Shown one piece after another: positions 32,376 through 39,215 of a DNA stretch of 39,817 nt (the first letter of the stretch is position 1; each line of letters begins with the position of its first letter). Origin of the DNA: a virus; IMG/VR virus record IMGVR_UViG_3300036800_000137, positions 1 through 39,817 of that record, one strand, 5' to 3'. Below the pieces are notes generated by a model that saw only the letters and a list, made by a program, of their open reading frames with translations, had not been told where the DNA came from and did not search any database. The translations under genes and the position numbers were made by a program.

Positions 32376-32554
32376 GCCAGGCCGGCGAAGCTCGCGAACC
32401 TATCGCCACGCGCCCCAGTCACGCGACCGCGCTCCGCGGACTGCTGAAGCAGGCGCAAGGCTGCCGCATCCTGCTACGTGAGGATGAGGCGGAAGCGATC
32501 GAGGACGCGATCGCGCTGTATGAATTCGGCGACGAAGGCGAGGTAACAACGTGA
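32372..32554 (+). CDS. Small hypothetical protein (60 aa)
   Basis: ATG 32372 overlaps the upstream stop, and the TGA overlaps the next GTG. The product is helical with HATALRGLLKQAQGCRILLR and EDEAEAIEDAIALYEFGDEG. No family is recognised. Confidence 0.65.
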   Translation: MSQAGEAREPIATRPSHATALRGLLKQAQGCRILLREDEAEAIEDAIALYEFGDEGEVTT

Positions 32555-32844
32555 TTGCTGGGGTTACGCGCGCGCCGGAAACGCGCTGTATCGAATGCGG
32601 CTGTCGCATGGACGCGATCGGGACCGCGGACGGATCGGACGCCGCGCCGATCCCGAACGAGAGCATGGCCGTGTGTCTGAAATGCGGCGCGATCCACATG
32701 GTCGGCGAGGGCCTGAAACTGCGCCCGCTGACCATCGCCGAGCGCGCAAAACTCGCGCACGACAAGGAGCAGATGCGCGAGCTGCGCAAGATGCAGCGCG
32801 CCGTGCATTTCGCGCGGGCGAGCCATGCGGCTAAGGTGAACTGA
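32551..32844 (+). CDS. Zinc-ribbon phage protein (97 aa)
   Basis: Two Cys pairs, CIECGCRMDAIG and VCLKCGAIHMVG, form a zinc ribbon. A helical charged tail follows (LTIAERAKLAHDKEQMRELR). Small proteins of this form are common in phages and may bind nucleic acid. The stop overlaps the HNH start by one base (TGATG). Confidence 0.75.
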   Translation: MIAGVTRAPETRCIECGCRMDAIGTADGSDAAPIPNESMAVCLKCGAIHMVGEGLKLRPLTIAERAKLAHDKEQMRELRKMQRAVHFARASHAAKVN

Positions 32845-33209
32845 TGCCCATCCGCACTGAACTCCGCCCCCTGTACGGCCGCACCTGGCGGCGCTTTCGC
32901 GCGGCCGTGATCGCGGTTCACGGGGTGCGCTGCAGCCGCTGCGGGCGCGCCTGCCCGCGTTACCTCAACTTCGCCCACCGCTACCACGATCCGGCGCATT
33001 CGGGCGTGATCGACCGGCTTTGCGCCAGTTGCCACTCGAAGCAGGACGCGCGGCATTCCTACGCGGTGCGCCGGCGATCACGGGCGCGGCGGACGGGTCA
33101 ATTGTGGCTGATGCCCGAGCTGGAGTATGCGCCGTACGCGGCGAGCGAGATTCCGCCGCGCGTGCTCGCGGCGCTGCGGGCGGCCGCGCAGAGAGGGTTA
33201 TTTGAGTGA
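32844..33209 (+). CDS. HNH endonuclease-like protein
   Basis: The 121-residue product has CSRCGRACPRYLNFAHRYHD, with a zinc-binding Cys pair and the AH histidine of an HNH core, followed by CASCHSKQDARHSYAVRRR, the second Cys pair and histidine. This is a compact HNH module. In phages such proteins may act in packaging or as free-standing homing nucleases. Here it lies far from the terminase and within an early cluster. The exact catalytic triad cannot be confirmed by eye. Confidence 0.8.
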   Translation: MPIRTELRPLYGRTWRRFRAAVIAVHGVRCSRCGRACPRYLNFAHRYHDPAHSGVIDRLCASCHSKQDARHSYAVRRRSRARRTGQLWLMPELEYAPYAASEIPPRVLAALRAAAQRGLFE

Positions 33210-33475
33210 AGGACGAAGAAAAAGCCGTACTCGACAAGGCGCTTGTTCTCGACACCGAGGAAGGCTACGCCGTCCATGTGATCCGGAAGCGCACGGACCC
33301 GATCGCGACGCGCATTTCGTGCGGCGGCGGCGATGCGGTCGCATACTGCACTTACCGCGGCGATCTGGACGAGGCGATCGCGATCCTGCGCAACTGCGTG
33401 GGCGCGCTGATGGAGCTGAGACGCGAAGGCCGCGAGCCCGCGATCGCGCCCGACGCCGGGAAGCAGTTCGCGTGA
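33206..33475 (+). CDS. Hypothetical protein (89 aa)
   Basis: Starts at GTG 33206 with a GTGA overlap. The product reads VLDTEEGYAVHVIRKRTDPI, then AYCTYRGDLDEAIAILRNCV and GALMELRREGREP, and looks like an alpha/beta small phage protein of unknown function. Confidence 0.65.
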   Translation: MKDEEKAVLDKALVLDTEEGYAVHVIRKRTDPIATRISCGGGDAVAYCTYRGDLDEAIAILRNCVGALMELRREGREPAIAPDAGKQFA

Positions 33476-33500
33476 GCGCGGAGGCCGCCGGGGAGACGAC

Positions 33501-33782
33501 ATGCCATCCGTCCCGATAGAAGACAACATCCGCGAGCTGATGCGCGACATCGGCGAGACCCTCGGACGCGCGATCCGGGAGGCGACCGCGAAAACCGGCG
33601 AGCAGTACGGGTTTGCACTGCTCATGTTCGCGATGGAGAAGATCGGGCCAGCCGGCGAGCCCGGCTCCCTCAACTACATCAGCAACGCCGAGCGCCCATC
33701 CATGATCGAGGCGATGAAGGAGTTTATCCGCAATGCCGAGGCCGAAGACGCGGAAGACGCGGTCACCCGGCGAACGCATTAG
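33501..33782 (+). CDS. Conserved phage hypothetical protein (93 aa)
   Basis: The product contains TGEQYGFALLMFAMEKIGPA and GSLNYISNAERPSMIEAMKE. The FALL-F plus NYISNA motif is very widespread in tailed phages, with no assigned role. It is separated from the previous stop by 25 bases. Confidence 0.78.
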   Translation: MPSVPIEDNIRELMRDIGETLGRAIREATAKTGEQYGFALLMFAMEKIGPAGEPGSLNYISNAERPSMIEAMKEFIRNAEAEDAEDAVTRRTH

Positions 33783-33821
33783 CGCGTGACGCGCAACCCT
33801 CGACCCTGCCATGATGGCCTC

Positions 33822-34118
33822 ATGGCAACACCCCCCACGAAGAAGAAGTCGCCCCCGAAGAAGTCGCCCGCGAAGGGTCAGCGCCGCAACCCGGCAGGCG
33901 ATACCCCCTCCACTCCCACACCCCCCGCCGCCGCCGAGCGGCAGCCGGGCGCCATCGACGACGCCGTTCGTGGATTCAGCCATATAACCAGCCGCTACTT
34001 CGGGACGCATGCGGACAAGAGCATGGACGACACGACCGTGGGCGAGGTCTACGTGTACGCGCAGACGCTGCGCAAGCAGAAAGCCAGGGCCATGGGCGCG
34101 GGCGGCGGTACCGCGTAA
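33822..34118 (+). CDS. Lys/Pro-rich hypothetical protein (98 aa)
   Basis: From ATG 33822 the protein starts with a Lys/Pro-rich region (MATPPTKKKSPPKKSPAKGQ), followed by a Pro/Thr linker and a compact end (DDAVRGFSHITSRYFGTHAD, then TTVGEVYVYAQTLRKQKA). A GTG at 33786 would add 12 residues. DNA binding is likely from charge only. Confidence 0.55.
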   Translation: MATPPTKKKSPPKKSPAKGQRRNPAGDTPSTPTPPAAAERQPGAIDDAVRGFSHITSRYFGTHADKSMDDTTVGEVYVYAQTLRKQKARAMGAGGGTA

Positions 34119-34175
34119 GCACGCGCTGACGAAACACCACGCGAAAACCAGGAGAAGCGCCGCGGCGCGAAGAAC

Positions 34176-34190
34176 CCGGCCGGGGGCCGG
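34176..34190. terminator. Hairpin between convergent genes
   Basis: CCGGCC-GGG-GGCCGG lies between the plus-strand stop at 34118 and the minus-strand stop at 34209. It has no T-run. It is a likely two-way transcription barrier by position. Confidence 0.4.
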
Positions 34191-34208
34191 CGGATCCGGC
34201 CCACCCCC

Positions 34209-34760
34209 TCACGCGCACTTGTCGAGTTCGACCATACGCGCGGCCACCTGCTCGTAGAGGAATCCGAGGGCCAGGATCAGTTCCTCGCCCTTCAGCTCGC
34301 GCAGCTCACGGTCGAGCGCTTCGACGCAGCGGGCGGAGGCGAGCGCCGCCACTTCCACCGGAGGCCTTTTCGCGCCGCGCCCGAGTTCGACCCGCGCGAT
34401 GGCCGCGAATTGCTGCACCCAGTCGCCATCCACGCTTGAGCTGCGCACCAGCTCGCGCCACTCGCATTCGTCGCAGTCGTAGCGCCAGAGGATATGGATC
34501 AGCGGCCGCCGTTTCCCGCCATACCCGTTCGCCAGACGCTGGAGCGGGGCCCGGTAATCGAGCCCGGCGTATTCGAGCAGCAGCGGCGCGGCGGGCCAGT
34601 CCTCCCCCGGCCACAGTTCGGCATCGTCGATCACAGCGCCGCAGCGCAGCAGATTGCCCTCGAACGCCATCGCCGTTCGGTTGTCCGACACCGTGCGGAT
34701 GAGTTTCGCGTAACACTGCTCGCGCCGTCCTTCGGCCGTGCGTGGGACGTGGACGCGCAC
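34209..34760 (-). CDS. Hypothetical minus-strand protein (183 aa)
   Basis: The product starts at a GTG and includes NRTAMAFEGNLLRCGAVIDD, LLLEYAGLDYRAPLQRLANG, YDCDECEWRELVRSSSVDGD and EELILALGFLYEQVAARMVE. The CDEC pair and even codon pattern support a real gene. No family is recognised. It points away from the regulatory gap at 34761-34949. Confidence 0.65.
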   Translation of the reverse strand: MRVHVPRTAEGRREQCYAKLIRTVSDNRTAMAFEGNLLRCGAVIDDAELWPGEDWPAAPLLLEYAGLDYRAPLQRLANGYGGKRRPLIHILWRYDCDECEWRELVRSSSVDGDWVQQFAAIARVELGRGAKRPPVEVAALASARCVEALDRELRELKGEELILALGFLYEQVAARMVELDKCA

Positions 34761-34949
34761 ACGCGTTCAGCGTCGCGAAAGGGGAACGTAAAGAGCAACG
34801 GCGCGAGTTCGGGGTGTACGGTTCGGGTGGTACGGGATATATGCAGCGGTCGTTTCGGTTTTTGTTCGCCATGGCCGCGCAGAAAATGCCCGGCTTTTTT
34901 GTCCGGGGCTGGCGTTTGTTAACTGCTACGCATAATATAAAAGCCAGTC
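34761..34949. promoter_or_regulatory. Divergent promoter region
   Basis: The gap holds TTGTTA (34916) and an AT-rich patch, with TAATAT at 34933-34938 overlapping TATAAA at 34936-34941, just before the ATG at 34950. GCTACGCAT at 34925 resembles the GCTACGTA sites at 26.75-26.85 kb, which also lie beside a GG-motif gene. The -35/-10 spacing is not ideal, so the promoter call is tentative. Confidence 0.4.
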
Positions 34950-35168
34950 ATGCCCTACTCGATCGAGCATCTGACGAACGCCGGGCGCCTCGGTGGACAG
35001 CAGCGCGCCAACGTCTTGAGCGCGAAGGAACTAAGCAGGCAGGGCCGCAAGGCCGCCAACTCGCGCTGGAGTGGCCTCACCGCCGAGGAGCGCAAAGCCG
35101 AACGCGCAAAGGGGCGCGCGCCGAAGTTTGAAACAGAGCCCGCCGCGAGGAAAAAGGCGGCGAATTAA
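34950..35168 (+). CDS. Small basic GG-motif protein, second copy
   Basis: The 72-residue product has NAGRLGGQQRANVLSAKELS, then RQGRKAANSRW, and a basic tail. It shares the G-R-x-GG and A-x-ARW/ANSRW pattern with the minus-strand protein at 26525-26728, so the two are probable paralogues. Both lack a strong Shine-Dalgarno sequence and sit next to control regions. Nucleic-acid binding is inferred from charge. Confidence 0.7.
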   Translation: MPYSIEHLTNAGRLGGQQRANVLSAKELSRQGRKAANSRWSGLTAEERKAERAKGRAPKFETEPAARKKAAN

Positions 35169-35679
35169 GTGGCCAGTACTAAGTCGGGAATCAGGAGTTA
35201 CGGTACAGTTATAACCGTGCTCCCGTTTTTCAATCGGGTAATGGTACTCAATTCGGCGAGTTACTCGCCGGAATGCGATCCGATTATCTACCACGATATC
35301 CATTATCGGAAGTTGAGGCGGGTGGACAACCCCCTGCAGCGAAGTCGCCGCCTGAGGTTGTCTGTTATCCACGCTAGCCGGAAAGTCCGGTTTCACGGGA
35401 TTCCGACGCCACGTCCACCACCCTGCGCCCGCCGGAAATAATCAGCGCAACTGCCTCTTCGTTTTCCAGGCCAAGAGCAGAAACGCTGACGCTGTTGACT
35501 TAGCGCCGGGTAGGTGAACGTACTTAGTGCGTCACTTAGTATTATCCTGCCTTTCCCGGCCTGGGTCAAACCCTTCAACCGTAACTGAATGAAAGGTTTG
35601 AGATGAGCCGGACTCAATTTACAATAAAGAACCCATTGCTCCACCGTGACGGCGCGCGACGCGGTCGCGGAGGCACCCG
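35169..35679. other. AT-richer non-coding region, candidate control or origin region (511 bp)
   Basis: No convincing gene. A 17-bp inverted repeat (CGGCGAGT, T, ACTCGCCG) lies at 35254-35270. TTATCCACG near 35363 differs from the DnaA box TTATCCACA at one base, and TTATCTACC near 35285 is a weaker match. ACTTAG occurs at 35498, 35522 and 35534, with the reverse ACTAAGT at 35178. The region leads into the putative replication gene. It is the least GC-rich long stretch in the genome. Confidence 0.5.
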
Positions 35680-36792
35680 ATGAGCGGCCGCAGCGAGCGC
35701 GATCACTGGGCAAAGGTTCCGCGCGAAGTCATCCTGCGCGCCATGGCGCCCGATCAGTGCCTCGATTCGCGCCTGCGTCACGCGATGATCCTCTGGAGCT
35801 GGTGCGGGCCCGAGGTATGGGAGGCCGAGCCGGATATGGTCGTGCGCAAGAACGGCCGCGGCTTCCTGGAGTTCGACAAGGCCGGCCAGCCGATCCCGGC
35901 GACACTCCGAGATCTGATCGAGCTCCTCGATCTGGCGCCGGGGATGAAGGGGCACATCAGCCGCACCCGCGAGTGTCTGATCGCGCAAAATCTCGTGCGC
36001 GCCGAGGGCCGGGTGATGTATCTTGTTCCAAGACCCGCCCGGTTCGACCCCAAAAACTCTGAAAAATTAGTTGCCTTGCAAGGCAACTTTCAAGGCTGGA
36101 ACTTCGGCAAAGTTGCCGTGCAAGGCAACCAGTTACCGGCCGATCCGGTTGCCCGTGCAAGCGCCTTGCAATGGCTCGAAGAGCAGCATGCAAACTTCAA
36201 AAACGAGCGGAATGCGCTCAATGCAAAGTACGCGGATCTCCTTTGCACGCAGGGGCCTGGGCGCGGCATCCTTATTGAAGAAAAGAGAGTAGAGAGTAGA
36301 GAGAAGAACGCGGGCGGACGGTCTTCCTCGATCAGAGAAAGCAGCGTTGCAACGGCGCCGCTCATCGTCCGCACGCCCGCTTCCCCCTCCCCGATCGCCG
36401 AAAAGCTCGAAAGCTGGCTGACGGCGTTCTTCCGGCTTCCCACCGCCCCGGACGACGAAATCCTCGCGAAGATCGCGGAGCACATTCCGGACGAGGCTGC
36501 GTTCGCGCAGTTCCGCCACGCCGCTGAGGGCGCGCGGCCAAAGAAATGGGCGCTGTTCGTGCGTATCGCGGCTGAGTGCGCACAGGAGCGGGCGCGGCAG
36601 GTGTCCGCCGCCGAGGCGGCGCGGCCGCAGCCTCAGAGCGCCGAAGAGCGGGCCGCGAATGAGTACGTCGCGAAACAGGCAGGCGAAACCCTCGCGCAAT
36701 ACCGGAAGATCAGCGGGAATCCGGACGCGGAGATCGAGGATTGGTTTGCGGCGCAGGAGCAGGCCGCCAAAGAATGGAAATCAGGTGACTGA
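35680..36792 (+). CDS. Putative replication initiator / HTH protein
   Basis: The 370-residue protein has an N-terminal winged-helix-like part (residues about 1-110: DHWAKVPREVILRAMAP, then FLEFDKAGQPIPATLRDLIE, ISRTRECLIAQNLVRAEGRV), a charged linker (about 150-240) and a C-terminal helical domain (AEKLESWLTAFFRLPTAPDD, then FAQFRHAAEGARPKKWALFV). This two-domain layout with a helical end after a linker resembles phage replication initiators, but similarity is not decisive. The start has GGAGG seven bases upstream. Palindromes with TTGCAA cores lie inside the gene at 36069-36171, as origin iterons lie within lambda gene O. Confidence 0.6.
   Translation: MSGRSERDHWAKVPREVILRAMAPDQCLDSRLRHAMILWSWCGPEVWEAEPDMVVRKNGRGFLEFDKAGQPIPATLRDLIELLDLAPGMKGHISRTRECLIAQNLVRAEGRVMYLVPRPARFDPKNSEKLVALQGNFQGWNFGKVAVQGNQLPADPVARASALQWLEEQHANFKNERNALNAKYADLLCTQGPGRGILIEEKRVESREKNAGGRSSSIRESSVATAPLIVRTPASPSPIAEKLESWLTAFFRLPTAPDDEILAKIAEHIPDEAAFAQFRHAAEGARPKKWALFVRIAAECAQERARQVSAAEAARPQPQSAEERAANEYVAKQAGETLAQYRKISGNPDAEIEDWFAAQEQAAKEWKSGD
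36069..36171. repeat. Intragenic palindrome cluster in the replication gene
   Basis: A perfect 20-bp palindrome (half-site AGTTGCCTTG) is at 36069-36088. A near-identical one (AGTTGCCGTG, CAAGGCAACC) is at 36111-36130. Their centres are exactly 42 bases apart, about four helical turns. Half-sites GTTGCCCGTGCAAG and CCTTGCAA follow at 36148-36171. Confidence 0.75.
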
Positions 36793-37048
36793 CCACTTCC
36801 CCCAGGAATTCCGCCATCTCGCCGACCAGCGCGATTCGCGAACGTCGCCGAAATCGCGGCGCAAGGCCAGCCACTGGGCGCTCGACATCGCGGGGCCGTT
36901 CTGCTTTTACCCGCCCCGCAAGGGCGAGGCCCGCCAGCTTGCGGACATCCTGTCCGCCCTGCTCTGCCTGCCCGTGCGGCACCGCGTCGCGGATGGCGCC
37001 GTGTACATCACGATCGCCGGCGAGACCTCGCGCGGCGCGGGCGCTTAG
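36785..37048 (+). CDS. Hypothetical protein (87 aa)
   Basis: GTG 36785 overlaps the replication gene by eight bases. The product reads HFPQEFRHLADQRDSRTSPK, SHWALDIAGPFCFYPPRKGE and LLCLPVRHRVADGAVYITIA. No family is recognised. A longer frame upstream is antisense-like and Arg-rich. Confidence 0.55.
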   Translation: MTDHFPQEFRHLADQRDSRTSPKSRRKASHWALDIAGPFCFYPPRKGEARQLADILSALLCLPVRHRVADGAVYITIAGETSRGAGA

Positions 37049-37093
37049 CTTAGCCCTCGAAAAACCCTCTCCTTCAACGGGCGGCGGTGTGGC

Positions 37094-37113
37094 GGAAACT
37101 TTGAAGAGTTTCC
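37094..37113 (+). terminator. Hairpin between convergent genes
   Basis: GGAAACT and AGTTTCC pair perfectly around TTGAAG, in the gap between the plus-strand stop at 37048 and the minus-strand stop at 37159. The flanking sequence is not T-rich. Confidence 0.5.
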
Positions 37114-37158
37114 TTCAGACTCTTGGGCTGGGCCGGACGGTGGCCCGCTGAAACTGCC

Positions 37159-37731
37159 TCATCTCGCCGGAAACGACCGCTCGAGCGCGGCGCGCAAAAT
37201 CCGCCAGCGCGGCCGGCCGCCCCGCGACACGTCAACGGCATAGCCGATGGGCGCGAGATCCGGCGCATGCCGGCGCAGGAACGCGGCGGGCAAGCCGGAA
37301 AAAGCGGCCGCTTCGGAAATCGAAAGCCATGGTTTCGCCGGCGGCGCCGGCGGGGCGGCGAGCAACTGCGCCAGCCGCTCGAGCGCCGCGCCGGCGGGAG
37401 CGGCCGGGGCTGCCGGGAGAATCGCCTTCGATTCCTGCGTCTCGGGTTCCCCCGATGCGACCGCGCCGGCATCGTTTGATCCCGCCGCCGGCCGCTTCTC
37501 GACGACGGGATAGTAATTCGGCGTTCCGGCTTTGATCGCCTCGACATCCTCGCGTGAAAAAAGCACGGGCGCGGCCGTCTGATGCGGCTGGCGCGGTTCG
37601 CGGCGCGTGCGGATCTTCCCCGCCGCGGCCTGGCGCTCGATCTGACGTTCGCCTACGCCGAGCAGGCGTGCGGCGTCGCGTTTCGACAGCCATTCTGCGT
37701 TATTTGGGTGCAATTCGGACTCAGGGGACAT
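37159..37731 (-). CDS. Helix-turn-helix regulator, minus strand
   Basis: From ATG 37731 the 190-residue protein has an N-terminal MerR/excisionase-like HTH (EWLSKRDAARLLGVGERQIE, then RQAAAGKIRTRREPRQPHQT), FSREDVEAIK, an Ala/Pro linker and a second HTH-like segment (PWLSISEAAAFSGLPAAFLR). It is the only minus-strand regulator opposite the sigma-factor gene, so it is a good candidate for the repressor or switch protein. An in-frame ATG at 37779 would add 16 residues. The sequence around both ATGs is nearly the same (see the leader entry). Confidence 0.75.
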   Translation of the reverse strand: MSPESELHPNNAEWLSKRDAARLLGVGERQIERQAAAGKIRTRREPRQPHQTAAPVLFSREDVEAIKAGTPNYYPVVEKRPAAGSNDAGAVASGEPETQESKAILPAAPAAPAGAALERLAQLLAAPPAPPAKPWLSISEAAAFSGLPAAFLRRHAPDLAPIGYAVDVSRGGRPRWRILRAALERSFPAR

Positions 37732-37846
37732 AAGGCCAGGATAGCGCGACTTTCGAGGTCGCGACCGCGCTCCCGACATAAGGCAGGATTTAAAGCGATA
37801 TCAATTAACGTACTAAAAAATACAAAAGAGCGTGTCAATATAGCTT
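37732..37846. promoter_or_regulatory. Divergent leader of the HTH regulator and sigma factor
   Basis: On the minus strand a perfect TTGACA (37833-37838) and TAGTAC (37810-37815) are 17 bases apart and drive the HTH regulator. GACATAAGGC(C)AGGAT occurs twice, at 37727-37742 and 37775-37789, each overlapping a possible minus-strand ATG. A GGTCGCGACC palindrome lies at 37758-37767 between them. These are likely operator or duplicated start sites. Confidence 0.6.
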
Positions 37847-38548
37847 GTGCGTTCTACTGCCACAACCCTTGCCACGACCGGCCGGAAGCAGCCGGAGCCG
37901 GCGCGCTTTTGCAACGATCGTTGCCAACCGCCGACCCCGATCGACAGCGGCGACCACCGCGATCGCGTCCGCGAAAAACGGGACGAACTGGTCGATGCCT
38001 ACACGCCAATGGTGCGGCGGGTCGCCGAGCGCCTGAAGACTTTCCTTCCCCCGTGCTTCGAGCTGGACGACCTGATCCAGACCGGCCTGATGGCCCTGCT
38101 TCGCGCCGCGCCGCGATATCGACCTGACCACGGGCGAAGCGAAAAGGAGACCTTATCCCCGGATAAGGCTGACCAGCCGTCTGACGCCAGTGGTCAACAT
38201 GGCGGCGCCCCGTTTGGCCCGTATGCGAGGAAAGTGGCGCGGGGCGCGATGCTCGACAGCATCCGCGGCCGCCATTACCGCGACGCCACCGCGCTGCCCA
38301 TCGGCGCCGGCATCGACGTGGCCGAGAGGCCGTCCATCGATGAGGCGATCGACCGGCGGCGCGAACTCGCCCGGGTGGACGATGCCATCGAATACCTCGA
38401 GCCGAGGCGGCGCAGCATCATCCGCGCCTGGTACCGGGAGGGAGCCACGCTCGAGACGGCGAGCGCGGAGGTCGGCTTGTCAAAATCGCACACGCACGAG
38501 CTGGCGCACGATGCGCTCGCGCGCCTGCGCCTGATCCTGCACGCCTGA
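37847..38548 (+). CDS. Sigma-70-family RNA polymerase sigma factor with repeat insertion
   Basis: The 233-residue protein has region 2 (TPMVRRVAERLKTFLPPCFE, LDDLIQTGLMALLRAAPRY, then FGPYARKVARGAMLDSIRGR) and region 4 (LARVDDAIEYLEPRRRSIIR, then TLETASAEVGLSKSHTHELA), the order of FliA/SigB-like factors. Between RPDHG and PFGPYA, which are usually adjacent, lie about 23 extra residues encoded by repeat copy C. The factor probably redirects host polymerase to phage promoters. The start is GTG 37847, because TAG lies just upstream in frame. The leader peptide is not conserved-looking. The stop TGA is itself the first three bases of repeat D. Confidence 0.87.
   Translation: MRSTATTLATTGRKQPEPARFCNDRCQPPTPIDSGDHRDRVREKRDELVDAYTPMVRRVAERLKTFLPPCFELDDLIQTGLMALLRAAPRYRPDHGRSEKETLSPDKADQPSDASGQHGGAPFGPYARKVARGAMLDSIRGRHYRDATALPIGAGIDVAERPSIDEAIDRRRELARVDDAIEYLEPRRRSIIRAWYREGATLETASAEVGLSKSHTHELAHDALARLRLILHA
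38125..38196 (+). repeat. Dyad repeat family, copy C, inside the sigma-factor gene
   Basis: Exactly 72 bp. Left arm TGACCACGGG at 38125, palindrome CTTATCCCCGGATAAG at 38152-38167, right arm GCCAGTGGTCA ending at 38196. It is in frame and encodes RSEKETLSPDKADQPSDASG within region 2 of the sigma factor. The host codons GACCACGG are echoed after the element as CAACATGG, as if the element carried or duplicated its target. Confidence 0.92.
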
Positions 38549-38658
38549 CCACTTGCGCCGTCGCCCGGTCCACTTATCCGGGGCTGACCACTGGCTTTGT
38601 CCCCCGGTCCACTTATCCCTGGATAAGGCCTGGCCATCTCGTCTCTGACTGGGGTCAG
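38546..38658 (+). repeat. Dyad repeat family, composite copy D
   Basis: A 39-bp partial unit (TGACCACTTG ... CTTATCCGGGGC, 38546-38584) is followed by a full unit (TGACCACTGG at 38585, CTTATCCCTGGATAAG at 38612-38627, CTGGGGTCA ending 38657). 38573-38658 matches 39258-39343 of copy E at 84 of 86 positions. CGCCTGGGTCAAAA follows at 38675, as after copy E. It begins at the sigma-factor stop codon. Confidence 0.92.
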
Positions 38659-38724
38659 GCCTGATGTTCGTCTTCGCCTGGGTCAAAAGACCGGAAATGG
38701 CGCGCGGCCGAACCGACTGATGGT

Positions 38725-39132
38725 TTGGCAGCGAAAAAGACAGCAGCAGCAGCAGCGGAAGCCCGACCGGATCCGCTGGCAACGCTTGCCGATGAACTCG
38801 GCGCGATCGAGAAGGAGCTGGCGCCGTTCGCCGGCAAAATCAAGCGGCAAGAGGCGATCCGGAAGGACATCCGCGCCAAAGCGCCCGACTCGCAGGACCA
38901 GATCGTGGGCGAGCGGTTCGTGGTCGAGCTGGGCGAGCGCGGCCTCGAAACCACTGCTGACTTCCCCGCCCTGGTCAAAAAGATCGGCGCGGAGGCCTTC
39001 GCGAAATTCGCCACCGCGAAGCTGAAGGCGCTCCATGCCAACGTCAAGCCCGGCATCCTCGCGTTTTTCCTGAAGAGTGAACGCACCGGGCCCCGCTCGC
39101 TGAAGGTGCTGGAGAAGGGCCAGGTCGCGTGA
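38725..39132 (+). CDS. Hypothetical early protein between repeats D and E (135 aa)
   Basis: A TTG at 38725 starts a product with MAAKKTAAAAAEARPDPLAT, then LADELGAIEKELAPFAGKIK and a second half VGERFVVELGERGLETTADF, ALHANVKPGILAFFLKSERT. The helical N-terminus plus compact C-terminus is vaguely like phage nuclease-inhibitor or Gp157-type proteins, but the similarity is too weak to name. It is flanked by near-identical 86-bp repeat segments. It ends in a GTGA overlap. Confidence 0.65.
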   Translation: MAAKKTAAAAAEARPDPLATLADELGAIEKELAPFAGKIKRQEAIRKDIRAKAPDSQDQIVGERFVVELGERGLETTADFPALVKKIGAEAFAKFATAKLKALHANVKPGILAFFLKSERTGPRSLKVLEKGQVA

Positions 39133-39215
39133 AGGATCTGAACTGCCTTCTGCGCACGGCCCTGCTGGTGGCGTTGCGGTTCATGCTCTACGGGCGCGGC
39201 CCAGGCGGCCGATGA
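39129..39215 (+). CDS. Very small hydrophobic protein (28 aa)
   Basis: GTG 39129 overlaps the upstream stop, and TGA 39213-39215 overlaps the ATG of the next frame. The product reads KDLNCLLRTALLVALRFMLY, then GRGPGGR, and could be a tiny membrane peptide. Its main support is its place in a chain of four-base overlaps. Confidence 0.4.
   Translation: MKDLNCLLRTALLVALRFMLYGRGPGGR

Noticed and set aside
35169-35441. Plus-strand 90-codon frame after the GG-motif gene
   Set aside because: It starts right after a stop, has base composition unlike the neighbouring genes, no RBS, and crosses inverted repeats and DnaA-box-like sites. I treat it as non-coding.
37582-38127. Plus-strand 181-codon frame across the HTH regulator and sigma leader
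   Set aside because: It is antisense to the HTH domain and then out of frame with sigma region 2, with an Arg/Pro-rich translation typical of GC shadows.
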